NCBI GenBank assembly: GCA_007449985.2
Contig: VIIQ02000775.1
Coordinates: forward strand, 62,001 to 126,000
DNA length: 64,000 nucleotides
DNA from: Desmodesmus armatus
Taxonomy: Eukaryota > Chlorophyta > Chlorophyceae > Sphaeropleales > Scenedesmaceae
Direction of reading: 5' to 3'
The position numbers and the translations under genes are program-made. Each line of letters begins with the position of its first letter. Within the stretch, counting starts at the first letter, position 1. This document shows positions 1 to 13,107 of this stretch, piece by piece. The notes beneath the pieces are model-generated. The model was not told the DNA's origin, did not search any database, and was given only the letters and a program-made list of their open reading frames with translations.

Positions 1-546
1 AACAGACGGCCCTGCAGTGACATCACGCCATCTGCAACACATGTACTGTACAGTGTACACGTACACTCAGATAGGGACAGTCCAAATGAGCTGCAGACTC
101 CATCCATGGCCTCCAATAACATGCAAGCAATCCCCTGTTGTCAACATCACCACGCGATCCCTTCCTCCCATCACCCAACCACTGCACACGCCTTCAGCTG
201 TGTGGCGATCAGTCAAAGCAGTAAAGCAGTTTGCAGTCCCGATCTTGTCAACCGCCCAGCCTACAGTGAGCGCAGTGTGCAGTCCATCACACCGCTTCAA
301 AACAAGAGCCCACAAACCACACACCGTGCGTGGCACCCACAGTCACACGGCTCTCACAGCAACTCTGCCAAACGGCTCCTTCTGTCGTCTCACGGGAACG
401 CCCAACACTGGACTACCCACCAACATCACACCACAAAGTACAACCGCAATCACACCTTACAACTGGCAACACCCATGGCACATGCCAGCTCAAGATGCAT
501 GCGCACTCTGCCAACACCAACCAGACAGCTGGCGCAGGCCAACCTT
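1..546. other. Intergenic / 3' flank of the bZIP gene
   Basis: No convincing gene is visible. Reading frames here have no domain-like stretches and no splice structure. The only supported element is a TGTAA-type polyadenylation motif on the minus strand at 457-461, which serves the bZIP gene. Confidence 0.5.
457..461 (-). terminator. TGTAA polyadenylation motif, bZIP gene
   Basis: TTACA on the plus strand is TGTAA on the minus strand, the usual chlorophyte poly(A) signal. It lies about 85 bases beyond the bZIP stop codon. The five-base motif is common, so the assignment rests on position. Confidence 0.4.
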
Positions 547-3500
547 TCAAGGCACCAAGTCATCCTTGCCCAGCAGGTAGCCAGCCACCGCCCTGATGAG
601 TGGGAAGTAGGGCCAGGAGTGCACACAGATGAGCCCAATCTGCTCAGCACTCAGCATGCACAGCATGCTCCAACCAAACATCATCACCACAGCCCTGCCC
701 CGCAGCAGGTTCCGCTCCACTGCATCCAGCAGATCCATATACACAAACGCCACGTCAAGCGCAGCAGTGCCGGTGCGCCTGTTGACCGCACTGCTCGTGG
801 CTGGCGCTCCCGCTGGCACAGCAGCAGCAGATGCTACCAGCACTGCACCACTGCCAGCCACGCCAGCGCCTGCAGCAATCACACCCAGTGACGCAGCACC
901 GGCTGCTGGCCCACCTGGCCCGCCGCTGCTGCCTGGCCCACCTGGCCCAGCCGCAGCTGCCGCTGCTGCTCCAGCCTGGCCCACCTGGCCCAGCGTGGCT
1001 GCTGGCTGGCCCACCAGGCTAGGTGCATTAGCGCCGTCCTCAGCTGCTGCTGCCTCCTGCAGCTGCAGCAGCAGCCGGTGCCTCTCCTCATTCAACGCCT
1101 GCATGCTGGCCGCATACAGCCGCCATGCTGCTGACAGCTGCACCCCCTGATCCCCAATCAGCGGTACCTTGCCAGCAACAACCCTCCAGAAGTCCTGAGC
1201 CACCAGGTCATGCTCCCCTGTTGACAAGTTCAGTGTGAAGTCGTCCCAGGCCTCCTCATTCCCGGACTGCTTTGCAAAGTTGGTGCGGGTCATGATGGCT
1301 AGCCGGCTCAGCTGCCAGAGAGACAGCGTCTCATTGAGAGTGAAGGGGAAGGTGGGGAAGCTGCTGCCGTTGCCGCCCAGGGAGACGCTGTCCTGGCCCT
1401 GACCTGCTGCAGCTGCAGAGGCCGCCTGCAGCCGCTGAGCGACTGCCTGAACATATGCCTGGTAGCGCCGCAGGAATACAGGGCCCTCGTCCAGCACCTG
1501 CATGCATTCAAACATACACGCATGGATGCATAGATGTACACATGTTTGAGTGTAAGGATGTATGGTGCCGCCGGCCTTGTAATTTCGTATTCAATCTGTA
1601 GCATGCTGCCACACAAAGAGAACTGGCACCCAGCTATGTCTTGCAGGATGGGGCTGACGCCCCTTTACCAGGTGGTCCTTGACTTCATGCTAGTTCTCTG
1701 CACGTCTGTTGCCACTAACCTTTGCTGGCTTCCATGGCCCAATACTACTGCCTGCAATGCCATGTCAACGACAATGAATGCATGCACGCTGCACATGTAC
1801 CAAGCAGGCCGTCGGTATGACCATGCCAGCCAACCCTGATATAAACATAGTATATTCATAAGTAAAATTACGCGCAACAGAGTCATTCAAACGACACCCA
1901 CCTTCTTTGCAGCCAGCTGCTGCTTGTGCGCATGCTTTGCGCGCTGCTGCGCCGCCACGTCCGCTGCGGCCGCCTGCTCTGCTGCTGCATCGCCCCCGTT
2001 CTGCATTGCCATGGCCTGCCGCACCCCGGCCATCGCTGCAGCAGTCGTGGCCTCAAGGTCGGGGTCTGTGCCGTCACTGCCTGAGCGCCCTGCCACTGAC
2101 AGCTTCACCTGCACACGCACACAACAAATGCAATGGCTGCAAGTCATGTATCACCAACCAACCAAACAACATTCACATCTGCAGCAATGCATGCACATTA
2201 AGCTCATGCCGCCCTCTAAATGCAGCACTGAAAGATACAACAGCAAAGCAACGGCCGTGTCACTGTGCAAGGGAACAGGTGCGGAGAGAGAAGCGTGAAG
2301 GTGTGCACACCTGCAGCATCTGTGCCAGGAGTTGGTCCTGGTGGCTCATGGTTGACTCCAGGGCGTGCTGGTGTGAGCGCAGGGCGGCCTGCTCTGCCTG
2401 CAGCTTCTGCAGCTCCTCACGCTTCTGGGCTATCTCAGCCTCCATGTGCTCAACCTGGGCGGAAGGGGGGGGGGAGCGATGCACAAGAAGTAGAGTTGAG
2501 TATACTTGCATAAGGGGCACATGTTCGTGGGGTACATGTGGCCACATCCTAGTCACTCGTCCCACAACAAGCTGCCACTCCTGAGACCTCAGCCTGCATG
2601 TCAGACCCAGCCGGGGAGTGAGACGCCAGGGAGGAGGTGCAATACAGGAGGATTGTGGGGGACAGCCGACAACTTCACCAGCGCTGGGCGCCACCCCAAC
2701 CGTCCTCCAGGTCGCCCCTGGCCGAATTTCCTGGCGCCCAACAGCATGCTGCTGCATCTCTGGGATGGTGGCCCGAGTTCACCTACCAAGGCGGCCGCCC
2801 TATAAGTGCCAGGCATTCTGCCTCACCACCCACCAGTCATGCCTGGATGCTAATCTCCTGTGCCAACCACCCTTCCTACTCAAGCTGTCCCGCTGTCAGC
2901 AGCTCAACTCTCTCACCATTCCCTTCTTCTTCTGCCTGTACCGCTTGATCGCCTCGTAGCCCTTGCTGTACTGGCCAGGCACCTTGGGAGGGCGCCCTCG
3001 CCGTTTAGCATGGCCAGCCTGGTGCTGCTCCCCACCATCACTGCCACCATCGTCATCTGCATCTCCAAACTGGAAATCAAACGGCTGCTGCTGCTGCTGC
3101 TGGGCCTGCTGCTGCTGGTACTGCTGCTGCTGCTGTGCAAGTTGAGCCTGCTGCTGCTTCTCCTGCTGTTGCAGCAGCAGCTGCTGGTTGAGCTGCAGGA
3201 TCGCTGCTGCTTGTTGCTGCTGCTGGCCCAAGGCTGGCTGCCCAAACTGCGGCAGTGTCTGGGGCATGTTGTTGAAGGGCAGTCCCAGATGCAGCATAGG
3301 GAACTGGTTTTGATGCTGCTGGGGCAGCAGCAGTGGGGACACCAGGGGAGAGAACTGGACCTGCTGCTGCTGTTGCTGCTGCAGAGGCAGAGCACCTACT
3401 TGCTGCTGCAGGGGCAGCTGCGGCAGCGGGGGCGGCACCAGCAGCTGCGCCTGCTGCTGCTGCGCTGGCATTCCAAGCCCTGCTGCCAGGCCAGCAAAGG

Positions 3501-4290
3501 GATCCCCACTGGACAGCCCCATGTCTTGCTGCATTGCAGCGCTGAAGGGGGATGTAGCAGGAGTAGAGGGTGCCAGAGGTACAGGCTGCTGCAGGCCAGC
3601 TGCTTGCTGCAACATTGCGCCGTCATAAGCACCAGTCTCTGCCTTGGGAGGCAGCACCGCAGCGGTGCTGGCTGCAGGAAACTCTGCTGCAGGAGCAGGA
3701 GCTGCCAGCACGCTGTCTGATGGCCCTGCTGGCGCAGCAAGGCTGTCAAACTGTGCTGCTGGTGGTGGATCTGCCAGGAACAGATCAAACTGGCTGATGC
3801 CACTGAATGGACTTACTTTGCCAGGGGCAGCTGCAGCTGAGGTGGCTGGCTGCTGCTGCTGCTCCTGCTCCAGGCTCTCCAAAGGGCCAAGCTTTATCGA
3901 GGGGACATTCAGGAGTCCAAGCTCGCCAAGGCCTTGCTGGCTGTCGCCAGGGAACATGATGAGGCTGCAGACAGAGAAAACAGGAGTTCCAGAAAGTAGG
4001 GATGGATTTAGCCACACCATGAATGACGGCATGATGACGCTGCAAGCATGGTGACAGGAGGCAGCCCCCGCGCAACAGCCTGGAGACTCAATGAGGTAAA
4101 GCAAGGCATCTAAAAGTCCACACATGAGTCCATGCCTGTGATTACATCCATACCTGTTGGCAGACGCTTCCTTCTCGTCCCAGCCAAAAACAGGGGCCAA
4201 GAATGCCATAAGATCTGCATCAGCATCTGTCACGCTCATGCTCCGCGTGTTGTCCGGCATATCCAAACCCAGGGCTTCAAACACGTCCAT
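547..4290 (-). CDS. Glutamine-rich bZIP transcription factor
   Basis: Predicted exons on the minus strand are 4290-4154, 3964-2917, 2454-2311, 2108-1902 and 1497-547, all phase-compatible, giving about 828 residues. The first ATG in frame (MDVFEALG) is taken as start. Residues roughly 50-370 are an acidic and Gln/Pro-rich activator-like region with many CAG-encoded runs. A GRPPKVPGQ stretch leads into the basic region (AIKRYRQKKKGM). The next exon gives a leucine-zipper heptad with V, I, L at 'a' and M, L, L, L at 'd' positions (VEHMEAEIAQKREEL onward). The basic region resembles plant group F bZIPs, but the invariant Asn position appears to be Gly. The last exon has an Ala/Gly-rich linker and a hydrophobic C-terminal segment. 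Such proteins bind DNA as dimers in the nucleus; the target genes cannot be read from sequence. bZIP identity is fairly secure, the subfamily is not. Confidence 0.85.
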
Positions 4291-5931
4291 GCTGTGAGTT
4301 GATGCAGCTGTAAGCAAATGGGGCGATGGTGACTGTGACGTCAACCCAAGCAAGCTGCGAGACAAGCCTGAGAGGCAAGAAGAAGACGCCAGCTGCACAA
4401 AGGCTACTGTTTACATAGAAATGGGGTGAGGATATGGCAGTCAGCCACCCCGATGGCCTGTTGCCGCATCACAGGTTTCTGCAACCACCCTTGAGGCTCA
4501 AACAGGCTGGCAGCTGGGGAACTTCGTACTGGTCAGACGGTGACCGCGACAGACAGGTGCAGACGTAAGTCTGTTGTTCAGGCCATTCATGCCTCCAGCA
4601 TGCGGTGCCTGACTTGTATCTGTCACAGCACTACAGAACATTCCTATGGTTGTCACCTGTAAAATCACTGTGGGGTCCTGGTGGCCCAATACACACACTG
4701 ACAATCCCTTACGACGGTGTCATCTGTGAGGCCGGGTAGCTGCAGCTATGTTGCATTGTGAGCTTTTGCACAGGAACAGTGCGATGCGTAGCTGATTGCG
4801 TGTAATGGACCCCGCTGTCAGACAAGCATGTATGCAGTGCAAATCACTGCAATCTGAGGCCCACAACACTCCTTTGCTTATCCATTAAATAAGCTCTGCT
4901 ATAAGTTGCTGACAGTACACATTGATGCGTAATGTCTGGGTTGTAGTGAGATCGCAGAGGCTGAAGCTGCCGTGTCTGTCAACGGAAACAAGTGGATAGT
5001 GATGCATATGCAATGTAATGTGTGTTGATGTGGGGCTGCTTTGCTATTGTCTTGTGCAAGCCTGGTACCCACCCAAGCAAGCTGATCTGTTGGCTTCCCG
5101 GTTCACCATGCCCTGCACCTTGCCGGTCCTGGCTAGCACGCTGTTTACTGTGGCTGTGACCCTGCATTGCCAGGCTGTTGTAGTAAGATCGCAGAGGCTG
5201 AAGCTGCCGTGCATTACCAGACTGGCGCCATACTATGCCTGCTTGTGCAGGCTGTAGTGCTGGACACAGACTGCATACCTGCCCTTGCTTGCAGATGACA
5301 GCTGCTGTGTTTCAACCATGCAAAGAGCTTCCTCAGCCCGCAACCGTCAACTGCAGCCAAGGCCATTGATGCTGTGGAAGTGCTAAAGTTACAAAAGGTG
5401 AATTGCTGGTCACGAGACCACCACAACATGCTGTATTGGCTACGCAACGCATACCATACAGATACAATTCGCACCTGCAGGCCCCATGGAGCCTGCGCCA
5501 CACAGCATCCTGCTGAGTTTGCTCTACTGATTGGTGGCACTCAAACGCAAGTGCACGAACACAGCGCCACCTGCCTTTGTCATCCTGCCTGTAGTGGCAT
5601 GTTTGCCACCAACAAGCAAAACCTGACATCATGGAATAACACTTATCGCTGAGACAACGTGAGCGCTCAGTGGTAAAACCCACAAGTTCTGCCAGCAAGC
5701 CTGCACCAATAAGCGCTGGAGCAATCAATCAATGTCTGACAAGCTGCCATCCTGCTGGTACCTCCTGCTAAAATGCCACATGCTTGGTAGCACCCTCCTT
5801 CCGCAAACTGCGCCGCTCAGCGCACCCACTGCTTGCGGCTGCTGCTACCCTCGTTGCTGGGTGAGCCCTTGGCTGCTGCAGCTGCGCGCAACAACATCCA
5901 CCAGTAGGTCAGCCACTGTGCAGCAGCAGTA
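4291..5931. other. Intergenic, upstream of bZIP / downstream of membrane protein gene
   Basis: This should hold the bZIP promoter and 5' UTR, and the 3' UTR of the membrane protein gene (TGTAA on the minus strand at 5389-5393). No gene-like exon chain is visible on either strand. A 34-bp direct repeat is listed separately. Confidence 0.5.
4941..5211. repeat. 34-bp direct repeat, two copies
   Basis: A 34-bp sequence beginning TTGTAGTGAGATCGCAGAGG occurs at 4941-4974 and again at 5178-5211 with one mismatch (period 237). No target duplication or coding content was seen between them. Confidence 0.7.
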
Positions 5932-8900
5932 TCACTTGAGCGCCCTGTGCGCTGCCAGAACACAGCACACAGCGCACAGTGTGATAACAACACCAAACAA
6001 GGAGCCCAAGACTTGCTCAGACCATGATGTATCTGGCACCATCAAGCCGACGACCAAGCTGATGTGTCCAGCTCACTTACCCTGTGCGGCACGCAGCCTG
6101 TATGCGGCATAGCGCTGGGCAGTGCTGTTCAGGGTCGCGCCGCGGCTGTTGCTGGGGCTGGGCTGCTCACCCTCACCATTCCTGCACGAGCAAGGCAGGG
6201 CACAAATTGCCGCAACAGGTCAGCCGCACTGTGTATTTGCTTGGGGGTGTGGTTGCATTTCCCAGCAACCCACGAAACATGCAGCACTGTCAAGACAATG
6301 CAAATGCGCACATCAATGCAGTTTGTGGGTGCCATGGCTCTGCGCTGCCCAACCCAGACCAAGGCATGTGTTGTCCTTCAGCATGCAAGCCCACCTCTTT
6401 GGTGATGCAGCAGCTGGAGCATCGGCCAGCTGGGCCGCGGCAGCTGCGGGTGTCTCCTGGAACACCTCATAGGGGTTCCGGCCGTATGTGGGCTGCTCCA
6501 TGGCTGGCATGGGGTCCACCACCGTCTCAGGGAGCGCATCAATGCCTGTGAATTCTGTCTCTGCCAGCGCAATGAACCTGGCAGTGTCCTGCAGGCAAAA
6601 ATGGATGAGGAATCAGTGTCCACTGTCATCATGAAAGCAGCACATGCATGGTCCCTGCAGCGCTACTGTCTGTTACAACAGGTGATGCCAGCCGTAAGGT
6701 CAGCCCAGCTTGGGAGGTGCTCACCTGATCACGTGCTGCTGTCTTGTTGCCGGCTGAAGCCTTCTTGGGGCTGGTGCTGTACGGGGCATCCTGAATGGCA
6801 GTCAGCACATCCTGCGCAGATACACAGTGGCAGCACGAACAGCAGTCTCGAAAGCAGCCCGTGCACGCACTACAAGGGGCACCCTGCACACAGGGCACTG
6901 CGTCAGGTCCTGCTGCTGCCCATGTTGATTGCACGAAACAACCAGCTCCTGCCAGCCCGTGTGGTGTGTTGACAGCCACCCTTTCAAGAACCTGCTGCGC
7001 AGGACTCTGGCTGCAGCCCCCACACGCCCGCGCCTCGCTCAGCTGCCTCACCCTGGTCAGTGTGGTTGGGCTCCGACCTGGCAGCTCGCGCATGTCACGC
7101 CTTGCATGCGCAAACTCAGCTGACAGGTTCATCAGCAGCCACAGGCAGCCGAGGCCCATCAAGGCAAGTGCTGCCAGCACATGCACCAGGGTCTGCAAGC
7201 ACAGCAACAGTGCCAGAGCAGTCAAGGGCTTGGTAATGGCAGGCACAGTGCACACACAGGGTCAATTTTGCACATCCGCAGTTCTGCGTGCATTGTTATC
7301 CGCAGTGATAGGACGAGGGACATAAGCAAGTGATAGGCTTCAACCAGGAACCCCACCACCTCTTGAAAGGCACACACAATCACAATCGTGTCTCACCTTC
7401 CAGGTGTTCACGGCATGGTCAGCAACATCAGCCATGTTGGCGTCACTGCACACACAGCTGGTGGGCAGCCTCAACGTGTCTGCAGGCAGCAGCAGCACGA
7501 CAGCATTTCAAATCAAAGTTGCACTGTGACCATCAATCTGGCTCTCCCACCATCAGCACCGCACCTCTGCTTGTACTCTCTTGCAAAGAGTTCCTGCTAG
7601 TGGCCAGCACAATTCCAGGGACAAGGGGGTGCACAGCGGATCTTACCGTAGAAGGAGCCAACATTGATGCAGCTTGTTGGGCAGACTGTGATGGGTACCT
7701 CCCGGGATGCCGCCACGAACTTCTTGATGTTGATGTTCATTGTGTCCACCTCTGCCTTGCCAGCCACCTCTGCTGGCACATACTTCTGCACCGTGTTGGC
7801 ATAGGTGTTGAGGCTGTCGATGGCGTCCTTGGCGGTGGAGTAGTAAGCTGAATTTGGCATGCTTGCATCCGGCACATACCTGCAGCGACACAGACGGTCT
7901 CAGTCAGATAAGCGGTTGTAAGCGTCCGGCGGGCGTCTCTGTCCAGCAACAGCCACATGCTGCACCGACAGCTCTAGCATTTTGTGATGCCATTGCGTGC
8001 TGCAGCTCACCTGACACCCATGCTTACGGCGCTGCTGGTGGCAAAGGCGACAGCAAGCCAGCACAAGCTGGCGGCCATCACAAGCGTGACCGCAATGGTT
8101 AGCAGCCACCAGCCAAAGTTCAGCATGGCAATCATGCCAGCATAGGAGCCGTAGGACAGCTTCCCAGGGGCAACTGCGGACAAGGCACAGCAGCGTCGAG
8201 TCAGATTACATGGCTTGTGGGTGCAGAATGGTCCTTGCATGCATTGTCTGTCTGTGCTGAGGCAGGGTGAGGCTATGGCAGACTGTGGTGCATACAGGCC
8301 GACTGCTGCTGGAGATGCAGCCATTATGAAATCTGGTTTCCACCTGCCACTTACCACAGCGCGTGTGTGGGAGGCGGGCTGAGAACTGGTAGGTGCGCAT
8401 GAGGGACACAAGCATGGTGACACCCAGCAGGCAACTGACGACGATGAGGCCAATCAGAGTCGTCCAGCCGACAATGTTGCTGAGCTGCTGCACAATGTAG
8501 ATGGGCTGGTCAAAGAGCTCGTTTGTGACACTTTCTGTGTAAGACAGCGCCTTCTTTGTGTACAGGTACCTGCAGGCAGGAACCACGTGGTTTGGAGTTG
8601 CCAAAGAATCACACCTGCTGGGCTGCCTGCCATGTAACGATGGTGAAGTTGCCGTGTGTGATGACTTGAACACCATATGTATTGATTGCTGCAGTCATGG
8701 TCACTGCAGCAGCACTCACCACACGGCCAAGCCGACGGCGACCATCACACAGCTGCAGCCTGTCACCCATGGTGAGACAGCAGCACAAACCCGAGAACGC
8801 CTGCAAAGTAAGCCAGATAGTCAGAATCCTTGCTACGCATCAACTGTCTGCATGCAGCCAGCACACACTGACCTGCGAAAGTTGCTGCATTTGCTGGGTT

Positions 8901-9101
8901 GTTGCCCCTGCTGGTCCTCTGCCTCCCTGCAATACGTGGAACCGACTGTGTCAGCACCGTAACAGGTTCTTAGCCTCTATGAGTCTATTCGGCGGGCTGC
9001 AGGTGAGACGTGAGTCGAGTTGGGTGGGTTCGCGGGTGATGGCTTGCTGCTGCTGCTCACATCGGGATGGTGACGTGTTGGTCCTTTGTGTCCTTTGTCA
9101 T
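5932..9101 (-). CDS. Unrecognised multi-pass membrane protein
   Basis: Twelve phase-compatible minus-strand exons were built: 9101-9061, 8926-8873, 8800-8720, 8569-8355, 8173-8011, 7879-7647, 7479-7397, 7192-7052, 6811-6725, 6588-6395, 6181-6081 and 6032-5932, for about 497 residues. A short charged N-terminus is followed by hydrophobic segments around CVMVAVGLAVW, GLIVVSCLLGVTML, LLTIAVTLVMAASLCWLAV, VLAALALMGLGCLWLLM and a C-terminal VVITLCAVCCVLAA next to the stop. Between the third and fourth segments lies a soluble loop of roughly 100 residues with paired cysteines (VCPTSC, TSCVC). A low-complexity Ala/Pro tail precedes the last segment. The layout recalls prominin- or Tweety-like and plant AT2G12400-type proteins, but I do not recognise the family from residues, so no function is given. 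The start ATG gives only a 14-residue first exon and is the least certain part. Confidence 0.7.
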
Positions 9102-10131
9102 GTTGGTCACGTTTTTGCTGGTGGGAGCTGCGTGGCAAGCCTGGAAACAGCAGCTGAGGCGGAGTCAAACAACTGAAACAGGAGCTGCTCGTGGAGACAG
9201 GTCCACCTTGCACGACGTCAGAGCAGAATATGAGGGAAAGACGTGGGTAAAGCACAAACAACAAGGCCAGTGACATGCAATGCAGGCAGAAATGCACTGG
9301 ACCCCAAACTGGGTTTGATATGACAGGTATTGCTCAGCGACAAGTTTAAGCTCGTAATTGCAGTATAATTACAATTGATGAGTTTATAGAGCTGGATGCC
9401 TTTGCGGTGAGGGGCATGCACTGCATTGCAGGGTGGGTGGCCTTGACGGCAGTACTGTTTGTATTTATCGGGACTGATAGTGTCAACAGGTGATGGCCCA
9501 CAGCAGTGTATCTTTAGTAATGCTGCAGAACTGACATGCTATCATTTTCATTGGGCTTGGTTGCAGCCTAGCGCTTGTAGGGGTCCGGTCACAATGACCC
9601 AGTCTTGCCCCTGTTGTACAGCAGGCCTATGACACCCTGTATGCTGCCAGCACAGCACCCCCGCTATACAAGCGTGCCACCAACAACCACAGTCAGCCCC
9701 TGGCAGGCGGAAATGGGGGTTCCACAACCGCCACACTGGGCAACATGCATGCCCTCAGCAGTCCAGTCGACCAGCTCCCATCACTCAAGAGCGAATCACA
9801 GATACAAGAGGGTTACACATTGCCCGGCAGTGAGGCCAGTCCACCAACACAAGCTGCCTGTTACAGCAGCCACTGTCACGCTTAAGCACGATTAAGCACA
9901 AGAATCACAGGAATCCAAGAAGCATCCTTGTGACAAACAGAGAGTGATTTACAGAAGCGGCGCACCACACACCGTGACCACAGGACAGACAGAGCAAAAA
10001 GCTAACCTACACGAAGCTGCAAGCACATTGAAGCAATGCGATCCAGGCCCTGCTTGGTATGATGTACAAAAGTCACTGATACATAGTTCACCACACCGAC
10101 ATCCCACCAGCCCGAAGCTGGCTACCGCCAC
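9102..10131. other. Intergenic
   Basis: About 1 kb without a supportable gene. Minus-strand TGTAA motifs at 9813-9817 and 9949-9953 are candidate poly(A) signals for the PLAT-like gene. The plus-strand frame around 9067-9273 is antisense to the membrane protein's first exon and its promoter. Confidence 0.45.
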
Positions 10132-10243
10132 CAGCAGCTCATTGCTGCACCTTCTTTTGCAGAGCCCTTTCAGACTGCTGCAGGCTGCAGCAGCTCACTG
10201 CTGCACCTTCTTTTGCAGAGCCCTTTCAGACTGCTGCAGGCTG
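10132..10243. repeat. 56-bp tandem duplication at a stop codon
   Basis: Two near-identical 56-bp units (10132-10187 and 10188-10243) share CTGCACCTTCTTTTGCAGAG and flanks. The predicted stop codon of the minus-strand PLAT-like gene (10195-10197) lies in the gene-proximal copy, so the other copy is a duplicate of the C-terminal coding end inside the 3' UTR. Confidence 0.85.
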
Positions 10244-13107
10244 ACAGGATCTGGTGTCGTGAGGCTGACGCCCAGCACGGCTATCTTGAACATCATGAAG
10301 CCGCACAGTCCAAGCCCCAGCTGCCAGGCATCCACGGGGCGAAGGGTCCACAATGCGCCTCCTGCTTGGCCTGCAGGCAGCAACAGGACATACACAGCAG
10401 CATTGGCATATATGCAACCGCGGCAACAGGCTGGCATCAGGCGTTGACAATTGAGCCCACTGAAACTAACACCGCACAAGCGCTACTGCTGCGATGCTCA
10501 GCATCAAAAAGGAGCCAATCAATGCATCAAGCAGCCAGCTGACCGTTCTCCCCCCCCACCACAGACATGCGAGCGCACGCACGTATCACACAACCTTGCC
10601 GCAGCCCATGCTTACCGCTGTTGCCGTCCTGCACCAGCCAGATGCCAAACAGAGCGGCTGTGCTGAACACCAGCAGCCTGAAGGGTGCGCTGCCCATCAC
10701 GCGCAGGGTCCGGCCCTGGAAGTCTTCCTGGCTGACAGGCTCCGCCATGAACTGTGGGGTCATGGTGCCAGAGGGCACGCGCGTGCCCCTGCTGCGCGCG
10801 GCTGCCGCGCTGAAGGACGTGACCGCTGCGGACATTGTCCCGCTGCTGGCAGCAGTGCTGCTGAGGCTTCCTGCGCTGTCCACGCCACCTGGGCTGGTGG
10901 ATGCTGCCTGCGCAACTGCTGCATCAGCGCCTAGCTGCAGGAGGAGCTGGTACAGCAGCCCAGCCAAACCGCCGATAGCAAACGGGGCAGCAGCATCCGG
11001 TCCTGCTGTAACGGCAGCTATGCCACTGCCACCTGCTGTGAGCAATGCTGTGGTGAGCAGCAGGCGCGCCTTGAGGGCCTCGTAGTCAGACAAACCCATG
11101 CTCTTCAGCGCCGCCGCTTGCTCCTGCACAAGCAGGTGAAGCACACGTTCAATAGTTGATGTGACTGGCAGTCGGCATTGTGTGCGCGTTCACAACGCAC
11201 ATGATGAACGCAATCAATATGCTTCAGGTGCCTCACAGCGTACAGGCACTGCAGACACCAACAGCAGGCCATGACAATTGCGCCTAAGAAATACACCCCT
11301 GCCTGGGCAGCTGCATGGATGTTATTGCAGCCGTGCGCACGCAGGCCAGCAGGAACCCTACAGACCGCGCCAACAGCGTCTTGCTTGCCGCAAGCGTGCT
11401 GCATGTAGTTCAACACTGTCTTCATGTTGCCAACCATGTCGTCAGGCCCTGCCATTTCGTCGCCCACCTTGCTGATGATTTTGGCCGCATCGCCAGTGCC
11501 ATACACGACTGCGTTTGGTGGCACAGGAGTCAAGTATGCAGCCGGCTCTCCCTTGCGTCCACCCAGGCGCTGCCGACACACAAACCTGGGCAGCAAGAGA
11601 CACACGCGCGCCGTGTGAACACACCGCACTTTGCAGACCCGTCCGTCAAGTATTACTGCCAAGCACAAACACAATCAGCGATTGAATGCTGCCAAAGGGA
11701 TAAAGCTGTGGCTTAATGCGAGATGAAACTAAGCAGCAAGCGTACTGGAGCTGCCTCGCGAGGGGTCCTGCCCTGGCAGTTCCCGACTGCGCAGGCAAGA
11801 TGCGGGGCTCAAGTGGCATGTGCGGCCCAGCAGCAGGGCACTAAGCATCTTGAACCTACCTGTCAGTGTGGTTGCTACGGCTGCTGTAGACATCCACCTC
11901 ATCGCACACCCAGCTGCCGCCCTCTGGAGCAACCAAGATGGCAGCGAGGGGCCCCAACTCGGGTGCGATGAAGCTGACCTCGTCCACAGAGCCCTCCTGC
12001 ACAGCACACGGAGCGTGAAGCACAAACATGAGCATCCTCCTGGTTGTTACCAAGGGGGGCGGGACTGCCATCGGCCCAGCATGTGTCAACACAACACAGC
12101 CACTCAGATGCAACTGCCAGGGGCCTGAGGCGCGCACCAGCACCCTCACATGCTGCTTGGCGCCTGGCGCAAGGCTCACCATCACCACGTGCAATCTGTA
12201 AGTCCCCCTTTGCAGTTCAACATGATGCTGGAGTCGAATGGTCAGGCTGTTGCAATGTACTGGGCCCACCCAAGACAGCATACGTACCTGGAAACGTGGC
12301 TTCATGACAGGTGCCTTCTTGCCTGGCAGGCTTGGATCGTCCAGGCTGCCCAGGATGGAGCAGTCTGCGCCCACCTCGTCCCCCACCTGCAGAGACCACA
12401 CACGAGCACAGCACACCTCAGGTCTGTCAGTTGGATCGTGCAAACCACAACAACTTATTTTGCCTGCCGCAAGCTGCACAAGCTGGCTGCACGACTAAGC
12501 CAGCCAGCCAGCCAGGCACCCAGCCAGCACAGGCTGTTTGGAGCGTGCGTCACAACAGCCTCCGCCACAAACGTAAAAACTCACGCTGCTGCAGATGTCT
12601 CGCATCATGTCCAGCCGGTCCATGGGATCGTTGATGGGGGTGATGCGGTGCAGGACTGCCCTGCCGCTCTTGCCTATGAGGCACACGTGCACGCCTGCCA
12701 GGGGCTCCGACAGTGCAGAGCCCCTGTCCCAGCTGGTGCTGACACGCATGGTGTATACCGTGCTCATGCTGGGTTCGCTGGTGCCAGCCTGGAGGGGCAA
12801 CAGCACAGGGAAGGTGGAGGGTCATTTAAAAAAAGGCGCCAGCGCTGCTTGATCGCCATGCAGGCAAGATAGCCGATTCACCCACCTGCCCGGCTGGTTT
12901 TCCAGAGGGCAGCAGCTCTTCCGGTATCAGCCACTCTCTGCTTGTGCTGCTACTGCTGTTGCCTTCAGAGCTGCTCCCAAACAGGGCCGCGCTGATCGTG
13001 CCGCCCCTTGCTGGCCGTCTTCCGACACGAGTTGGCCGGACGTGAGTACGTGGACAGAGGCATGGCGCCCCACTGCTGTGCTGGTGGAGTTTCGGTTGCA
13101 GCAGCAT
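10195..13107 (-). CDS. Plastid-type PLAT-like domain protein with C-terminal membrane segments
   Basis: Seven phase-compatible minus-strand exons: 13107-12886, 12788-12585, 12386-12288, 11996-11860, 11585-11366, 11123-10616 and 10370-10195, about 521 residues. The N-terminus (MLLQPKLHQHSSG, rich in Arg, Ser and His, almost no acids) looks like a chloroplast transit peptide. Residues about 75-220 resemble a PLAT/LH2-like beta sandwich: YTMRVSTSW, then VHVCLIGKSGRAVL, then EGSVDEVSF...GPLAAILVAPEGGSW. The C-terminal half has hydrophobic stretches (ARLLLTTALLTAGG, GLAGLLYQLLLQLG, LLVFSTAALFGIWLV, LGLGLCGFMMFKIAVLGVSL) and ends in a short Gln/Lys tail. The arrangement resembles a plant plastid family labelled DUF7755, to my recollection; the biochemical role is unknown to me. 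The donor of the fifth exon (GTCTGT) is the weakest junction. Confidence 0.72.

Noticed and set aside
2860..3720. Long plus-strand frame rich in leucine and glutamine
   Set aside because: It is the antisense of CAG-rich bZIP coding sequence; its Leu runs come from CTG repeats and the bZIP reading has domain and splice support.
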